Shown here piece after piece: positions 33,857 through 44,025 of a stretch of 64,000 nt of DNA (its first letter is position 1; the number at the start of each line of letters is the position of its first letter). The DNA comes from CAVWQV01 sp963757115. Lineage in GTDB: Bacteria > Pseudomonadota > Alphaproteobacteria > Acetobacterales > Acetobacteraceae. The translations under genes were made by a program, and so were the position numbers. Below the pieces are notes generated by a model, which was not told the DNA's origin, did not search any database, and saw only the letters and a list, made by a program, of their open reading frames with translations. The DNA lies in NCBI GenBank assembly GCA_963757115.1, contig CAVWQV010000017.1, forward strand, positions 1 to 64,000, given 5' to 3'.

Positions 33857-35539
33857 GTGGCGGGCACGATGGAGCAGGCTAACGGTGAACACGGGGCCAG
33901 CGACACGTTTGATTACGTGATCGTGGGCGCCGGTGCTGCCGGGTGCATCCTAGCGGCCCGCCTCAGCGAAGATCCGGAAGTCACGGTGTGCGTGCTCGAA
34001 TGCGGACCGCCCGACCGCCACCCCTATATCCATCTGCCGGCCGGGTTCATGAAGATGCTCTTCAACCCGCGCTACACGTGGCAGTTCAAGACCGAGCCGT
34101 CCGCAGGGTCGGCGGGCCGCCGTATCCCGACCACTCAGGGCCGGACCCTCGGAGGCTCGAGTTCCGTCAACGGCATGATCTACAATCGTGGCCAGCGAGC
34201 CGATTTCGACACCTGGGCGCAGCGCGGCAACCGTGGCTGGGGCTACGTTGACGTGCTGCCCTACTTCCATCGGACCGAGCGCCGGATCGGCCCGGGCGAC
34301 CGGCGCTTCCACGGCCGCGACGGGCGGCTTCCCGTCACCGACATGGACTGGTTCCATCCGGTGTGCGAGGCGTTCATGGAAGGTGCCGTGCAGTTGGGGA
34401 TCCCGCGCAACCCCGACTACAACGGCGCCCGGCAGGAAGGCGTGGGATACTTCCAGCGCGCGATTCATCGCGGTTGGCGCCATTCGGCGGCGCGGGCCTT
34501 TCTCCGGCCCGCGCGCGAAACGGGGCGGGTCAGCGTTCGCACCCACGCGCGCGCCGCTGCGGTCCTGTTCGAGGGCCGTCGCGCCATCGGCGTGCGCTAC
34601 GTCGATGACCGCGATCGTCGCACCGAACGGACCGTGCTGGCGCGCCGGGAGGTGATCGTAAGCAGCGGAACGGTGAACACGGCGAAACTGCTGCAACTTT
34701 CGGGGATCGGCCCGGCCGCTCTGCTTCAATCGATCGGCGTGCCCGTCCTCCACGATCTGCGCGGTGTCGGGGAAAACTTCCGCGACCACTACGGCGTCCG
34801 GATCGTCGCGCGGGCGCGCGGGGTGCGTACCGTGAACGAACTGGCGTCGGGTGCCGGCCTTGCCGGGCAGGTCGCCCGCTGGGCGCTGGGTCGGCCGAGC
34901 ATGCTCGCGGTCGCCCCTTCGATGGTGCATTGGTTCTGGAAGTCCAACGACGCCCTCGACGGCGCGGACCTGCAGGGCGTGTTCACGCCGGCAAGCTACA
35001 AGGACGGCTATCTCGGCAAGCTCGACGATTTTCCAGGCATGACGGCCGGCGTGTGGCCGCATCGGCCGGAAAGCGTGGGTTATGTGCGCGCCCGCTCGGC
35101 GGACCCGTTCGACGATCCCGCGATCCAGCCCAACTATCTATCCGACCCGATGGATCAGCGCATTCTGCTGAGCGGCATCAAGCTCGCGCGCCGGCTGCTC
35201 CGGACGCCGGCGCTCGCTCGCTATTTCGACGGCGAACACTTGCCCGGCCCCGCCGTCGAGCGAGACGACGAACTACTCGATTTCGCGCGGCGCTATGGCT
35301 CGACCGCCTATCATCTGACCGGCACGGCACGCATGGGGCCGGCCAGCGACCCGGGGGCGGTCGTGGACGATGAGCTCCGGGTCCATGGAATGGAGGCTTT
35401 GCGGGTGGTCGACGCGTCCGTGATGCCGAGCATGGTCTCCGCCAACACCTACGCGTCGACCATGATGATTGCGGAAAAGGCATCCGACCTCATCCGCGGC
35501 CGCCCGGCATTGCCTCCTATCGAGGGCGTTTCCGCCTGA
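33857..35539 (+). CDS. GMC-family FAD oxidoreductase (choline/alcohol dehydrogenase-like)
   Basis: A 560-residue flavoenzyme. It has the FAD Rossmann motif YVIVGAGAAGCILAARLSED, the GMC signature TLGGSSSVNGMIYNRGQRAD, the second signature region IVSSGTVNTAKLLQLSGIGP, and the C-terminal catalytic histidines in YHLTGTARMGPASDPGAVVD and SMVSANTYASTMMIAEK. It oxidises an alcohol to an aldehyde, with choline or an aliphatic or polyethylene glycol alcohol as possibilities. The GTG at 33857 has GGAGA eight bases upstream; an ATG at 33869 is the alternative. Divergent from catalase, which could remove peroxide it makes. Confidence 0.88.
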   Translation: MAGTMEQANGEHGASDTFDYVIVGAGAAGCILAARLSEDPEVTVCVLECGPPDRHPYIHLPAGFMKMLFNPRYTWQFKTEPSAGSAGRRIPTTQGRTLGGSSSVNGMIYNRGQRADFDTWAQRGNRGWGYVDVLPYFHRTERRIGPGDRRFHGRDGRLPVTDMDWFHPVCEAFMEGAVQLGIPRNPDYNGARQEGVGYFQRAIHRGWRHSAARAFLRPARETGRVSVRTHARAAAVLFEGRRAIGVRYVDDRDRRTERTVLARREVIVSSGTVNTAKLLQLSGIGPAALLQSIGVPVLHDLRGVGENFRDHYGVRIVARARGVRTVNELASGAGLAGQVARWALGRPSMLAVAPSMVHWFWKSNDALDGADLQGVFTPASYKDGYLGKLDDFPGMTAGVWPHRPESVGYVRARSADPFDDPAIQPNYLSDPMDQRILLSGIKLARRLLRTPALARYFDGEHLPGPAVERDDELLDFARRYGSTAYHLTGTARMGPASDPGAVVDDELRVHGMEALRVVDASVMPSMVSANTYASTMMIAEKASDLIRGRPALPPIEGVSA

Positions 35540-35637
35540 CCGGGGGTACGTTCACCCTCTGTTGCAATGCCAAGGCAAAGGTTGTTAGTCGGGGATGCTT
35601 CGCCGGAAGCAACAATCGAAGCAGGGTCGGGTGGACC

Positions 35638-36801
35638 ATGGACGCGGAAGAGACCGAACTCGGCCGTCGATCCCGTCACCGCGATTTGGTGGCCAGTCTT
35701 GGCACGGCCGCGTTCCGCGGGCGGGATCTTGACCCGCTGCTTGAAGAAGGGTCCCGGTTGGTCGCTTTGGGGCTGGGTACACGCTTCGCGAAAGTGCTCG
35801 AATACCTGCCGGAACAGCATGAATTCATCGTGCGGGCGGGTTGCGGCTGGCGCAATGGCGTGGTCGGGCACGCCAGGCTCGGGGCGGACGACCTTTCCCC
35901 GGCCGGCTACGCGCTAAGCACCGCCGAACCGGTAATATCGAACAATCTGACCACCGAGCAGAGATTCCGCACACCTCAGCTTCTGCTGGACCACGGGATC
36001 GAGGGGGCGGTCAACGTCATTATCCAAGGGGACGGCGTGCCGTTCGGCGTTTTGGAGGTGGACAGCCAGTTTCCCGACAAGTTTTTCGAGACGGATATCG
36101 GCTTTCTTCAGCGCGCGGCCGATTTGCTCGGGCTCGCCGTGGAGCGGAGCCGCCGCGAAACCGAGTTGGAACGGGCGCTCGCCGCCCGGGACCTTCTGCT
36201 GCGGGAAGCGGATCATCGAATCAAGAATAGCCTCCAGCTCGTCGCGAGCCTGCTTTCGATGCAGCGCTCCCGCTCGGCCGACGCCGAGGCGGCCGCCGCC
36301 TTCGAGGCTGCGATCAGCCGGGTGCGGGCGATCGCCGAGGCGCATCGGGCGCTGTTCCAGAGCCGCGATCTCCGCAACGTCGCGTTCGGCCGGATGCTGG
36401 GCGACATTTGCAGCTATGTCGGCGCGCTCAGTCCGTCGATCCCGATCCGGTGTGAGGCGAGCGAAGACATCGAAATCGACGCCGAGCGTGCGATTCCGCT
36501 CGGCCTTATCGTGAACGAACTGCTGACCAACGCCCTTCGGCACGCCTATCCGAACGGGGCCGTGGGCGAGGTGATCGCACGGGCTGATCGCGATGGCGAC
36601 GATCTTCGGATTGTGATTGCGGACGATGGTGCCGGCATTGGCCCCGATCCGCCGTCGGCTCGCACGCTCGGCGGCACCATCGTGAGCTCGCTGCTCCGGC
36701 AGATCGGCGCCCGTAGCGAGACGGCTTCCGAACTCGGAGGCGGAACCGTCGTGACGGTGCGGCTCAAGCTGACCGACAGCCCGGGCGCGTCTAGCAATTG
36801 A
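35638..36801 (+). CDS. GAF-domain sensor histidine kinase, HisKA_2/HWE type
   Basis: A 387-residue cytoplasmic kinase. Residues ~20-170 form a GAF domain (RDLDPLLEEGSRLVALGLGT, VNVIIQGDGVPFGVLEVDSQ). The phosphoacceptor helix is LLREADHRIKNSLQLVASLL (His near residue 195), of the HisKA_2 type common in alphaproteobacteria. The ATPase domain has the N box IVNELLTNALRHAYPNGAVG and the G boxes IADDGAGIGPDPP and GGTIVSSLLRQIGA. No transmembrane segment or response regulator gene is adjacent, so partner and signal are unknown. Its end overlaps the convergent universal stress gene by 11 bases. Confidence 0.9.
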   Translation: MDAEETELGRRSRHRDLVASLGTAAFRGRDLDPLLEEGSRLVALGLGTRFAKVLEYLPEQHEFIVRAGCGWRNGVVGHARLGADDLSPAGYALSTAEPVISNNLTTEQRFRTPQLLLDHGIEGAVNVIIQGDGVPFGVLEVDSQFPDKFFETDIGFLQRAADLLGLAVERSRRETELERALAARDLLLREADHRIKNSLQLVASLLSMQRSRSADAEAAAAFEAAISRVRAIAEAHRALFQSRDLRNVAFGRMLGDICSYVGALSPSIPIRCEASEDIEIDAERAIPLGLIVNELLTNALRHAYPNGAVGEVIARADRDGDDLRIVIADDGAGIGPDPPSARTLGGTIVSSLLRQIGARSETASELGGGTVVTVRLKLTDSPGASSN

Positions 36802-37569
36802 TGAGCACCGGAAGCTTGGCGTTTGCGAGTATGTACCGTGTCACCCCGCCCAGGATCATCTGCCGCCAGCGCGAGTGCGAGTAGGCGCCCATCGCGAGCA
36901 GGTCGGCACCGAACTCGGCCGCCGCCGCAAGCAGCCCGGCCCCTACCGAGCCGCCGATCGGAGCAAACGAGACCCAATCGGCGTTGATGCGGTGGAGTGC
37001 CAGGTAGTCTGCAAGCTCCCCCGCCGCCGGCCCGCGCCGCTGGTAGTTCTCGGCCGAGAGGATGCGTACCGCCTCGGCGCGGCGGAGCCAGGGCGTCAGC
37101 ACGTAGAGCGCGGACGAGGACTGGCCGTGCCGTTCCACCCGAGGCATATGCGCTTGCCGATGGAGGACGCCGCCTCGTGCGGCGCGATCAGCACCGGGCG
37201 GCCCGAATTGAACAACGCCGCATGCAACATGTCGGACGAGGAGGGATCCTCACCCGCCTCGGGATGCGGGAACACGACCAGGTCGGATAGCCGCGCTTCG
37301 TAGACGACCTGCTCGGCTTCGCGGCTCGTGACCCAGGCGAAATTGGCGGTGATGGGCCCGGCGGGATTGGGGCCGCCGGCCGCGACACCACGCGCCGCAA
37401 GAGCGGCGTCGAACGCCTTGCGGACTGCTTGCGCGCGTGCCTCGTCGGTGCGGACATGCACCACGCTTAGATGCGCCCCCCATAGCTGCGCCACCGTGAG
37501 GGCCGTCTGCAACGCCGCCTCCGCCCCGACCGGGCCGGGGATGGGCAGCAGCAATTTCTTTATCGCCAT
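36791..37569 (-). CDS. Universal stress protein (one frameshift)
   Basis: About 259 codons with two UspA-like halves. The N-terminal half MAIKKLLLPIPGPVGAEAAL starts at 37569 and contains LTVAQLWGAHLSVVHVRTDE. The frame changes near 37130 in RICLGWNGTA, after which ALYVLTPWLRRAEAVRIL and the C-terminal GADLLAMGAYSHSRWRQMIL-GGVTRYIL follow (the ATP-loop pattern G-x2-G-x8-G/S is partly kept). Soluble and probably induced under stress. Overlaps the kinase gene tail to tail. Confidence 0.82.
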
Positions 37570-37738
37570 CCGCGCGATCCTCCTCCCGTCACGATCGAAG
37601 TATAAACGCTCGGCAGCGCCGGAGCGATGGGGGACGTGCGAGCGCGCGCGCCCCGCCCAACCGCTCGTTGCAGGGTTGCCACAGGCCTGGCTTGCCGAGC
37701 GAGGGGCGCATTTTGCGTTGGCCAAGCGGAAACACACC

Positions 37739-37749
37739 CACATATTGTG
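37739..37749 (+). promoter_or_regulatory. Candidate NrdR box half upstream of nrdA
   Basis: CACATATTGTG lies 27 bases before the nrdA start. It contains CACA/TGTG arms, and its right half agrees with the NrdR-box consensus (ATATWGTG). NrdR sites usually come in pairs, and I do not find a clear second copy, so the call is tentative. Confidence 0.3.
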
Positions 37750-37775
37750 AAGGCCAGGGAATCGGGAGTGAGCGG

Positions 37776-39664
37776 ATGGCGATGACGATGACGCGGGCAG
37801 GGGCCGACATGCTCGACGCGGTGCAGGTGGAGGGCCGCCATCAGGTGCATGTCGACCGGTCGCGCGACACGCTCATCACCGAGTTCGGGCGAGCCACTTT
37901 GGGGGATCGCTACCTACTTCCGGGCGAAGGCTACCAGGATCTATTCGCGCGGGTGGCGAGCACGTACGGCGACGATCGGGCGCACGCGCAGCGGATTTAC
38001 GACTACATGAGCCGGCTGTGGTTCATGCCGGCAACCCCGGTGCTGTCCAATGGCGGGACCAAACGCGGCCTACCCGTCTCATGCTTCCTCAACGAGGCTT
38101 CCGATAGCCTGGACGGCATCGTCGATCTTTGGAACGAGAACGTGTGGCTTGCCTCCAAGGGCGGCGGCATCGGCAGCTATTGGGGTAACCTGCGCTCCAT
38201 CGGCGAGAAGGTCGGGCAGAACGGCAAGACCTCGGGGGTGATCCCGTTCATCCGGGTGATGGACAGCCTGACGCTTGCCATCTCGCAAGGCTCGCTCCGG
38301 CGCGGTTCGGCCGCCGTCTATTTGCCGGTCTCGCACCCGGAGGTGGAGGAGTTCATCGAGATCCGTCGCCCGACCGGGGGCGACCCGAACCGAAAGGCGC
38401 TCAACCTCCATCACGGCGTCCTGGTGCCGGACGCGTTCATGCGAGCGGTGGAGGCGGACGAGCCATGGGCGCTGCTGTCGCCCAAGGATGAAAGCGTGGT
38501 GCGGACGGTTTCCGCCCGGGCGCTCTGGATTCGCATCCTGCTGGCGCGGATCGAGACCGGCGAGCCGTATCTCGTGTTCAGCGATCACGTGAACCGGGCG
38601 CTTCCGGTGCACCACAAGCTCGCCGGGCTCGAGGTCAAGACCTCCAATCTATGCAGCGAGATCACCTTGCCTACCGGGACCGATCAGCATGGGCGGGAGC
38701 GGACCGCCGTTTGCTGCCTGTCCTCGCTCAACCTCGAGACCTGGTTCGATTGGAAGGATCATCCCACGTTCATCGAGGACGTGATGCGATTCCTCGACAA
38801 CGTGTTGCAGGATTTCATCGACCGCGCGCCCGCTGGCATGGAGCGGGCGAAGTATTCGGCGATGCGCGAGCGCTCGGTCGGGCTCGGCGTAATGGGCTTT
38901 CACTCCTTCCTCCAGTCCCAAAACGTGCCGTTCGAGAGCGTGATCGCGAAGGTGTGGAACAAGCGCATGTTCGGCTACATCCGCGCTGCCGCCGACGACG
39001 CCTCCCGCGTGCTCGCGGCGGAGCGCGGGGCCTGCCCGGATGCCGAGGAGTACGGGCTTCAGGAGCGGTTCTCGAACAAGCTGGCGGTGGCGCCGACCGC
39101 TTCCATCTCCATCATCGCCGGCAACGCCAGCCCCGGCATCGAGCCGATCGCGGCCAACGTGTTCCTCCAAAAAACGCTGTCGGGCAGTTTCACCGTGCGC
39201 AACCGACACCTTCAGGCGTTGCTCGCCGAGAAGGGAAGGGACGATGAGGACGTCTGGTCCTCAATCACGCTCAACAAGGGCAGCGTGCAGCACCTGCCGT
39301 TCCTGTCCGAACAGGAGAAGGCGGTCTACAAGACGGCCTTCGAGCTCGACCAGCGCTGGGTGGTGGAGCACGCCGCCGACCGTGCGCCGTTCATCTGCCA
39401 AAGCCAGTCGGTAAACTTGTTCGTCCCCGCGAACGTCCACAAGCGTGACCTGCACCAGATCCATATGCTGGCGTGGAAGCGCGGGCTGAAGTCGCTCTAC
39501 TACTGCCGGAGCCTGTCCATTCAGCGGGCCGACGCGGTAAGCGAGAAGGCGGTGCGGCCGACCGAGTTTCTGTCACTCGCCGCCCACGACCTCTCGGTCC
39601 CGCCCTTGGCGGCGGCTGTAGCCGCGCGGCGACCGACTACGAGGAGTGCCTCGCCTGCCAGTAG
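37776..39664 (+). CDS. nrdA: Class I ribonucleoside-diphosphate reductase alpha subunit (frameshift near C-terminus)
   Basis: Reduces ribonucleotides to deoxyribonucleotides. The ATG at 37776 follows GGGAG. About 620 residues with no ATP-cone domain at the start, as in several alphaproteobacterial NrdA proteins. Visible: LPVSCFLNEASDSLDGIVDL (first active-site Cys), TSNLCSEITLPTG, CLSSLNLETWFDWKDHPTFI, SQSVNLFVPANVHKRDLHQI and LYYCRSLSIQRADAVSEKAV. The frame changes near 39600; the family end DYEECLACQ, with the redox-active C-x2-C pair, then stops at 39664. Without that shift a nonsense tail runs to 39749. No nrdB (beta subunit) follows in the window. Confidence 0.92.
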
Positions 39665-39839
39665 TCTCGACCGAACTGGCGAAAGCGCTGCGCGCGATCT
39701 CAAGAATGGTTGCCTGCAGATGTGCGAAATGCCGCGCACCAGTGGCTGAAAATATGGCTATACACATCAACGTATGGTTGCAAGACGGCGGCCATTCTGG
39801 TAGCAGGCGCTTCCCATCGAACTCATAGGGAGAGCTGCC

Positions 39840-41184
39840 GTGGCAGGCGGTCAGGTTGCAATCGCTACAGTGAACGGCGGCGCGAGATCCCGCCGTCCTC
39901 AACTTCACAACGGACGAGACGTTTAACGAAGCACAAACCGTCGCGACCGTTATCAATACGGCAGGCGTCGTAGGCCCCTTACCTCACACTCTGGTCGTTA
40001 TCGACTGTGCCGGACGCCAACCCGGCCTCTGTTCCGTCCGGCAGCACGGGCGAGGTGGTTATTCCGGCGGCGTCGACGGTGGGCTACACAGCCGACACGT
40101 CGAGCTTACACCGCACTCGGCTACCAGTATGTGGTCGACGCCGCCACGGTAGCCGGTTCGCTTTCTCTCGGTGCGAACCAAACCGCGCTCGTGGGCGCCT
40201 ATGACGGCGTCGGCACCACGGTGACCGGGTCAGGCGGCGGCAATACAATTGTGTTCGGCAGCGGCGGCAATACTGCCCTGCTGAGTGGTGCCAACAACAA
40301 AGTCTATCTCGATCAAGGGCCCGATACCGTGCAAGGAGGGGCGAGCTCCACAAGCACGATCTTCGGCGGCACCGGCGACATCGACCGTGTTCGGCAGCAG
40401 CGGGGACGGGAACACCCTGTTCCTCAGCGCCGGCACCAACAGCGTGGTTGGCGGCGCGGGCAGCAGCACCATCATCACCGGGGTTGGTGCCGATACGATC
40501 AACGGCGGCGCCGGGGCCATGACCATCTTCGGCAATGCCGGTGACAAGCTTGTGCAAGGCGGCTCCGGCAACATTACGTTTGTCGGAGCGGCCAACGAGG
40601 CCTCGACGGTCAATGGGGGCACCACCGGTCCCACTCTGTTCGGTTCCACCGGTGGCAACCTGACGTACGGCGGAACGAGTGGGGCGCTGTTTGCTGCCGG
40701 CACCGGAAGTGAAACCGTCACCGGCGGCAACACGGCGGGCGGCAATACCCTGTTCGGCGGTGACAGCACTAATCTGACGTACGCCGGCGCGGGGGTCGGG
40801 ACGTTTATCGCGGGCAGCGGCAACGTCACACTGACGTCCGGCACCTCCACCGGCGACAACACCATGTTCGGCAATGCCGGGACCGATGAGTTCGTTCTCG
40901 GATCGGGCAATAATACGGTGGTGGCCGGCACGGGTGTGCTGAGCGCGACCGGTGGTGCGGGCAGTGACGTGTTCGGGTTCTTCTCGGGCCACGCTGGAAC
41001 CGGCAATGCCGACGTCATCGCGGGCTTCGGCGCGAGCGACAAGGTTCTGCTGTCCGGCTACGGGGCGGACGGCTACACGTCCACCACGAGCGGCGGCAAC
41101 ACGGTCCTCACCCTTTCGGATCAGACGACCATTACCCTGGTCGGCGTCACAAGCGTGACGCCCGGCCAGATCGTCGCGACCTGA
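39840..41184 (+). CDS. Glycine-rich repeat protein, RTX/beta-strand-repeat type (several frameshifts)
   Basis: About 448 codons from the GTG at 39840 (ribosome site AGGGAGAG), pieced together across changes near 39890, 40005, 40110 and 40380: VLNFTTDETFNEAQTVATVI, SVPSGSTGEVVIPAASTVGY, ALGYQYVVDAATVAGSLSLG, then a long array of short Gly/Asn/Thr repeats such as NTIVFGSGGN, STIFGGTGD, MTIFGNAGDK and NTLFGGDSTN. The C-terminus has one RTX-like nonapeptide (GGAGSDVFGF) and ends DQTTITLVGVTSVTPGQIVA, resembling type I secretion targets of Acetobacteraceae. Most repeats lack the Asp needed for calcium. Probably a secreted beta-roll or beta-helix surface protein. No type I exporter is adjacent. Confidence 0.7.
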
Positions 41185-41361
41185 GCGGCCGCGACTGACT
41201 CTATCGCGAGCGTGACGGGGAGGGGGCAAAATGCCCTCTACCCACCTGACGAGGGTTGGATCAGGGTCGGAAGCCGGCGCCGGGCGGCTCTGGGGTGGCA
41301 TCGGCCTGTCGTGTGCGTTACGTCATGCGGTCGCGATCAATCCGGGACCCATCGCCGCCTC

Positions 41362-44007
41362 ATGGCCAGCAGCAACGATATCCGTGCCGCCTTCCTCGAC
41401 TACTTCGCCCGCAACGGCCACGAGGTGGTGCCGTCCTCGCCGCTGGTGCCCCGCAACGATCCCACGCTGTTGTTCACCAACAGCGGCATGGTGCAGTTCA
41501 AGAACGTGTTCACGGGCCAGGAGCGGCGGCCTTATAGCCGGGCGACCACGGCGCAGAAATGCGTTCGCGCCGGCGGCAAGCACAATGATCTCGACAACGT
41601 GGGCTACACGGCGCGGCACCACACTTTCTTCGAGATGCTCGGCAATTTCAGCTTCGGCGACTATTTCAAGGAGCGGGCGATCCCACTCGCCTGGGAGCTG
41701 GTTACGCGGGAGTTCGGGCTGCCGAAGGAGCGCCTGCTCGTCACGGTGTTCTCCGAAGACGACGACGCCGCGCGGATCTGGGAGCAGACCGCCGGACTAC
41801 CCCCGAGCCGGATTATCCGCATCCCGACCGCCGACAATTTCTGGCGCATGGGGGATACCGGGCCATGCGGGCCGTGTTCGGAAATCTTCTATGACCACGG
41901 CGAGCACGTTCCGGGCGGGCCGCCCGGCAGCCCGGACGCGGACGGCGATCGGTTCGTGGAGATCTGGAACCTCGTGTTCATGCAGTTCGACGAGGGCCCG
42001 CCCGGCACGCGCGTCCCGTTGCCGCGGCCGTCCATCGACACTGGCATGGGGCTCGAGCGCACCGCCGCCATTCTGCAAGGCAAGCACGACAACTACGACA
42101 CCGACACGTTTCGCGCCTTGATCCTGGCCTCCGCCGAGGCGACCGGGCAGGAGCCGGACGGCCCGTTCCGCGCGAGCCACCGGGTCATCGCGGATCATTT
42201 GCGGAGCTCCGCCTTTCTGATCGCCGATGGCGTGCTGCCCTCGAACGAGGGGCGCGGCTACGTGCTGCGCCGGATCATGCGCCGGGCGATGCGCCACGCC
42301 CATCTGATGGGCGCTCGGGAGCCGATCATGTGGCGGCTTGTCCCGGCTTTGGTGCGGCAGATGGGCGCGGCTTACCCCGAGCTCGTGCGGACCGAAGCAC
42401 TCGCCCGCGACACGCTGCTGCTGGAGGAGACCCGTTTCAAGCAAATGCTGGAACGCGGCCTCCATCTGCTAGCCGAGGAAACCGAGCGCCTTGGCGAACG
42501 CCAGGCGCTGCCCGGCGCGGTCGCGTTTCGCTTGTACGATACCTATGGTTTTCCGCTCGACCTGACGCAGGACGCGCTCCGCGACGAGGGCCGGTCGGTC
42601 GACACCGAAGGTTTCGCCGCAGCGATGGCCGAGCAGCGTGCGCGCGCGCGCGCCGCCTGGGCGGGCTCGGGCGAGGCGGCGACCGAGACCGTGTGGTTCG
42701 AAATCCGCGAACGGGTCGGCGCGACCGAGTTTCTGGGCTACGCCACCGAGAAGGCGGAGGGCGAGATCGGCGCGATCGTTTCGCGCGGCGCGTCGGTGGC
42801 GGAGGCCGGGCAGGGCAGCGAGGTGGCCGTGGTGCTCAATCAGACGCCGTTCTACGCGGAAAGCGGCGGGCAGGTTGGCGATGCCGGCGTGATCGAGGGC
42901 GCCGAGGGGCTACGCATCGTCGTGACCGACACGCAAAAGAAGCTCGGCGATCTGTTCGTTCATCTCGGCCGAGTTGAGAGCGGAACCGCGCACGTCGGTG
43001 ATCCGGTGGTTGCGGCCGTCGACCACGCGCGGCGCACGGCGATCCGGGCGCATCACAGTGCGACGCACCTGCTGCATGAGGCGCTGCGGCGCAAGCTCGG
43101 CCCGCATGTGCAGCAGAAAGGCAGCCTCAACGCCCCGGACCGGCTCCGCTTCGACATCAGTCAGCCGCGCCCGATCACCGGGGAGGAGCTTGGCTCAGTG
43201 GAGCGCGAGGTGAACGCGCGCATTCGCGAAAACTCGGAAGTCACGACCCGGCTGATGACCCCCGAGGCTGCCGTCGAGACCGGGGCGATGGCCTTGTTCG
43301 GAGAGAAATACGGCGACGAGGTGCGCGTGGTCTCGATGGGCGAGGGGGACGGCAACAAGGCCGCCTACTCGATCGAGCTTTGCGGTGGCACGCATGTGCG
43401 TCGTACCGGCGATATCGGGCTGTTCAAGGTCGTGTCGGAAGGCGGCGTGAGTGCGGGGGTGCGGCGGATCGAGGCCGTGACCGGCGAATCCGCACTCGGC
43501 TTGGTCGAGGCCAACGAGCAGCGGCTGCATCAGATCGCCGGCGCGGTGCGTGCAAGCCCGGCGGAAACGCCCGAGCGGGTGACGGCGCTGGTCGAGGATC
43601 GCCGCCGCTTGTCGGGGCAGGTCGCCGACCTGCAGCGCAAACTCGCCACGGGCGGGAACGGGGCGTCGGTGGAGGAGGTGGGCGGAGTTCGGCTGGCCGC
43701 GCGCAACCTGGGCGACGTGCCGCCCCGGGAGCTTAAGGGCTTGGCGGAGGCGATCGGCAAACAGATCGGCAGCGGTGTTGTGGCGCTGGTCTCCACCGCC
43801 GAGGGTAAGGCCTCCATCGTGGTCGGGGTCTCGTCCGATCTGACCAATCGCTTCAGTGCGATCGACTTGGTGCGGGCTGCGAGTACCGCGGTCGGCGGCA
43901 AGGGCGGTGGCGGCCGCCCTGACCTGGCGCAAGCCGGCGGCCCCGAGGGCCAGCGAGCCGATGCCGCGCTCGAAGCAATCAGAAGCGCGCTCGCGCTCGA
44001 CTTCTAA
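41362..44007 (+). CDS. alaS: Alanine-tRNA ligase
   Basis: An intact 881-residue class II synthetase that charges tRNA-Ala and edits mischarged serine or glycine. The catalytic domain opens FLDYFARNGHEVVPSSPLVP (motif 1) and contains TGMGLERTAAILQGKHDNYD. The editing domain has the zinc ligands HHSATHLLHEALR and CGGTHVRRTGDIGLF. The C-terminal oligomerisation and C-Ala part is ADLQRKLATGG to GGGGRPDLAQAGGPEG. The ATG at 41362 is chosen because the 50 residues upstream of it in frame have no family match. It stands alone, 178 bases after the repeat protein. Its intactness over 2.6 kb contrasts with many neighbours. Confidence 0.97.
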   Translation: MASSNDIRAAFLDYFARNGHEVVPSSPLVPRNDPTLLFTNSGMVQFKNVFTGQERRPYSRATTAQKCVRAGGKHNDLDNVGYTARHHTFFEMLGNFSFGDYFKERAIPLAWELVTREFGLPKERLLVTVFSEDDDAARIWEQTAGLPPSRIIRIPTADNFWRMGDTGPCGPCSEIFYDHGEHVPGGPPGSPDADGDRFVEIWNLVFMQFDEGPPGTRVPLPRPSIDTGMGLERTAAILQGKHDNYDTDTFRALILASAEATGQEPDGPFRASHRVIADHLRSSAFLIADGVLPSNEGRGYVLRRIMRRAMRHAHLMGAREPIMWRLVPALVRQMGAAYPELVRTEALARDTLLLEETRFKQMLERGLHLLAEETERLGERQALPGAVAFRLYDTYGFPLDLTQDALRDEGRSVDTEGFAAAMAEQRARARAAWAGSGEAATETVWFEIRERVGATEFLGYATEKAEGEIGAIVSRGASVAEAGQGSEVAVVLNQTPFYAESGGQVGDAGVIEGAEGLRIVVTDTQKKLGDLFVHLGRVESGTAHVGDPVVAAVDHARRTAIRAHHSATHLLHEALRRKLGPHVQQKGSLNAPDRLRFDISQPRPITGEELGSVEREVNARIRENSEVTTRLMTPEAAVETGAMALFGEKYGDEVRVVSMGEGDGNKAAYSIELCGGTHVRRTGDIGLFKVVSEGGVSAGVRRIEAVTGESALGLVEANEQRLHQIAGAVRASPAETPERVTALVEDRRRLSGQVADLQRKLATGGNGASVEEVGGVRLAARNLGDVPPRELKGLAEAIGKQIGSGVVALVSTAEGKASIVVGVSSDLTNRFSAIDLVRAASTAVGGKGGGGRPDLAQAGGPEGQRADAALEAIRSALALDF

Positions 44008-44025
44008 CTGGCGGGCGGCTGTCGG

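Noticed and set aside
40220..41184. Direct repeats that might suggest a CRISPR or tandem DNA array
   Set aside because: The repeats are protein-level Gly/Asn units of variable length within a coding frame, with no regular spacer structure.
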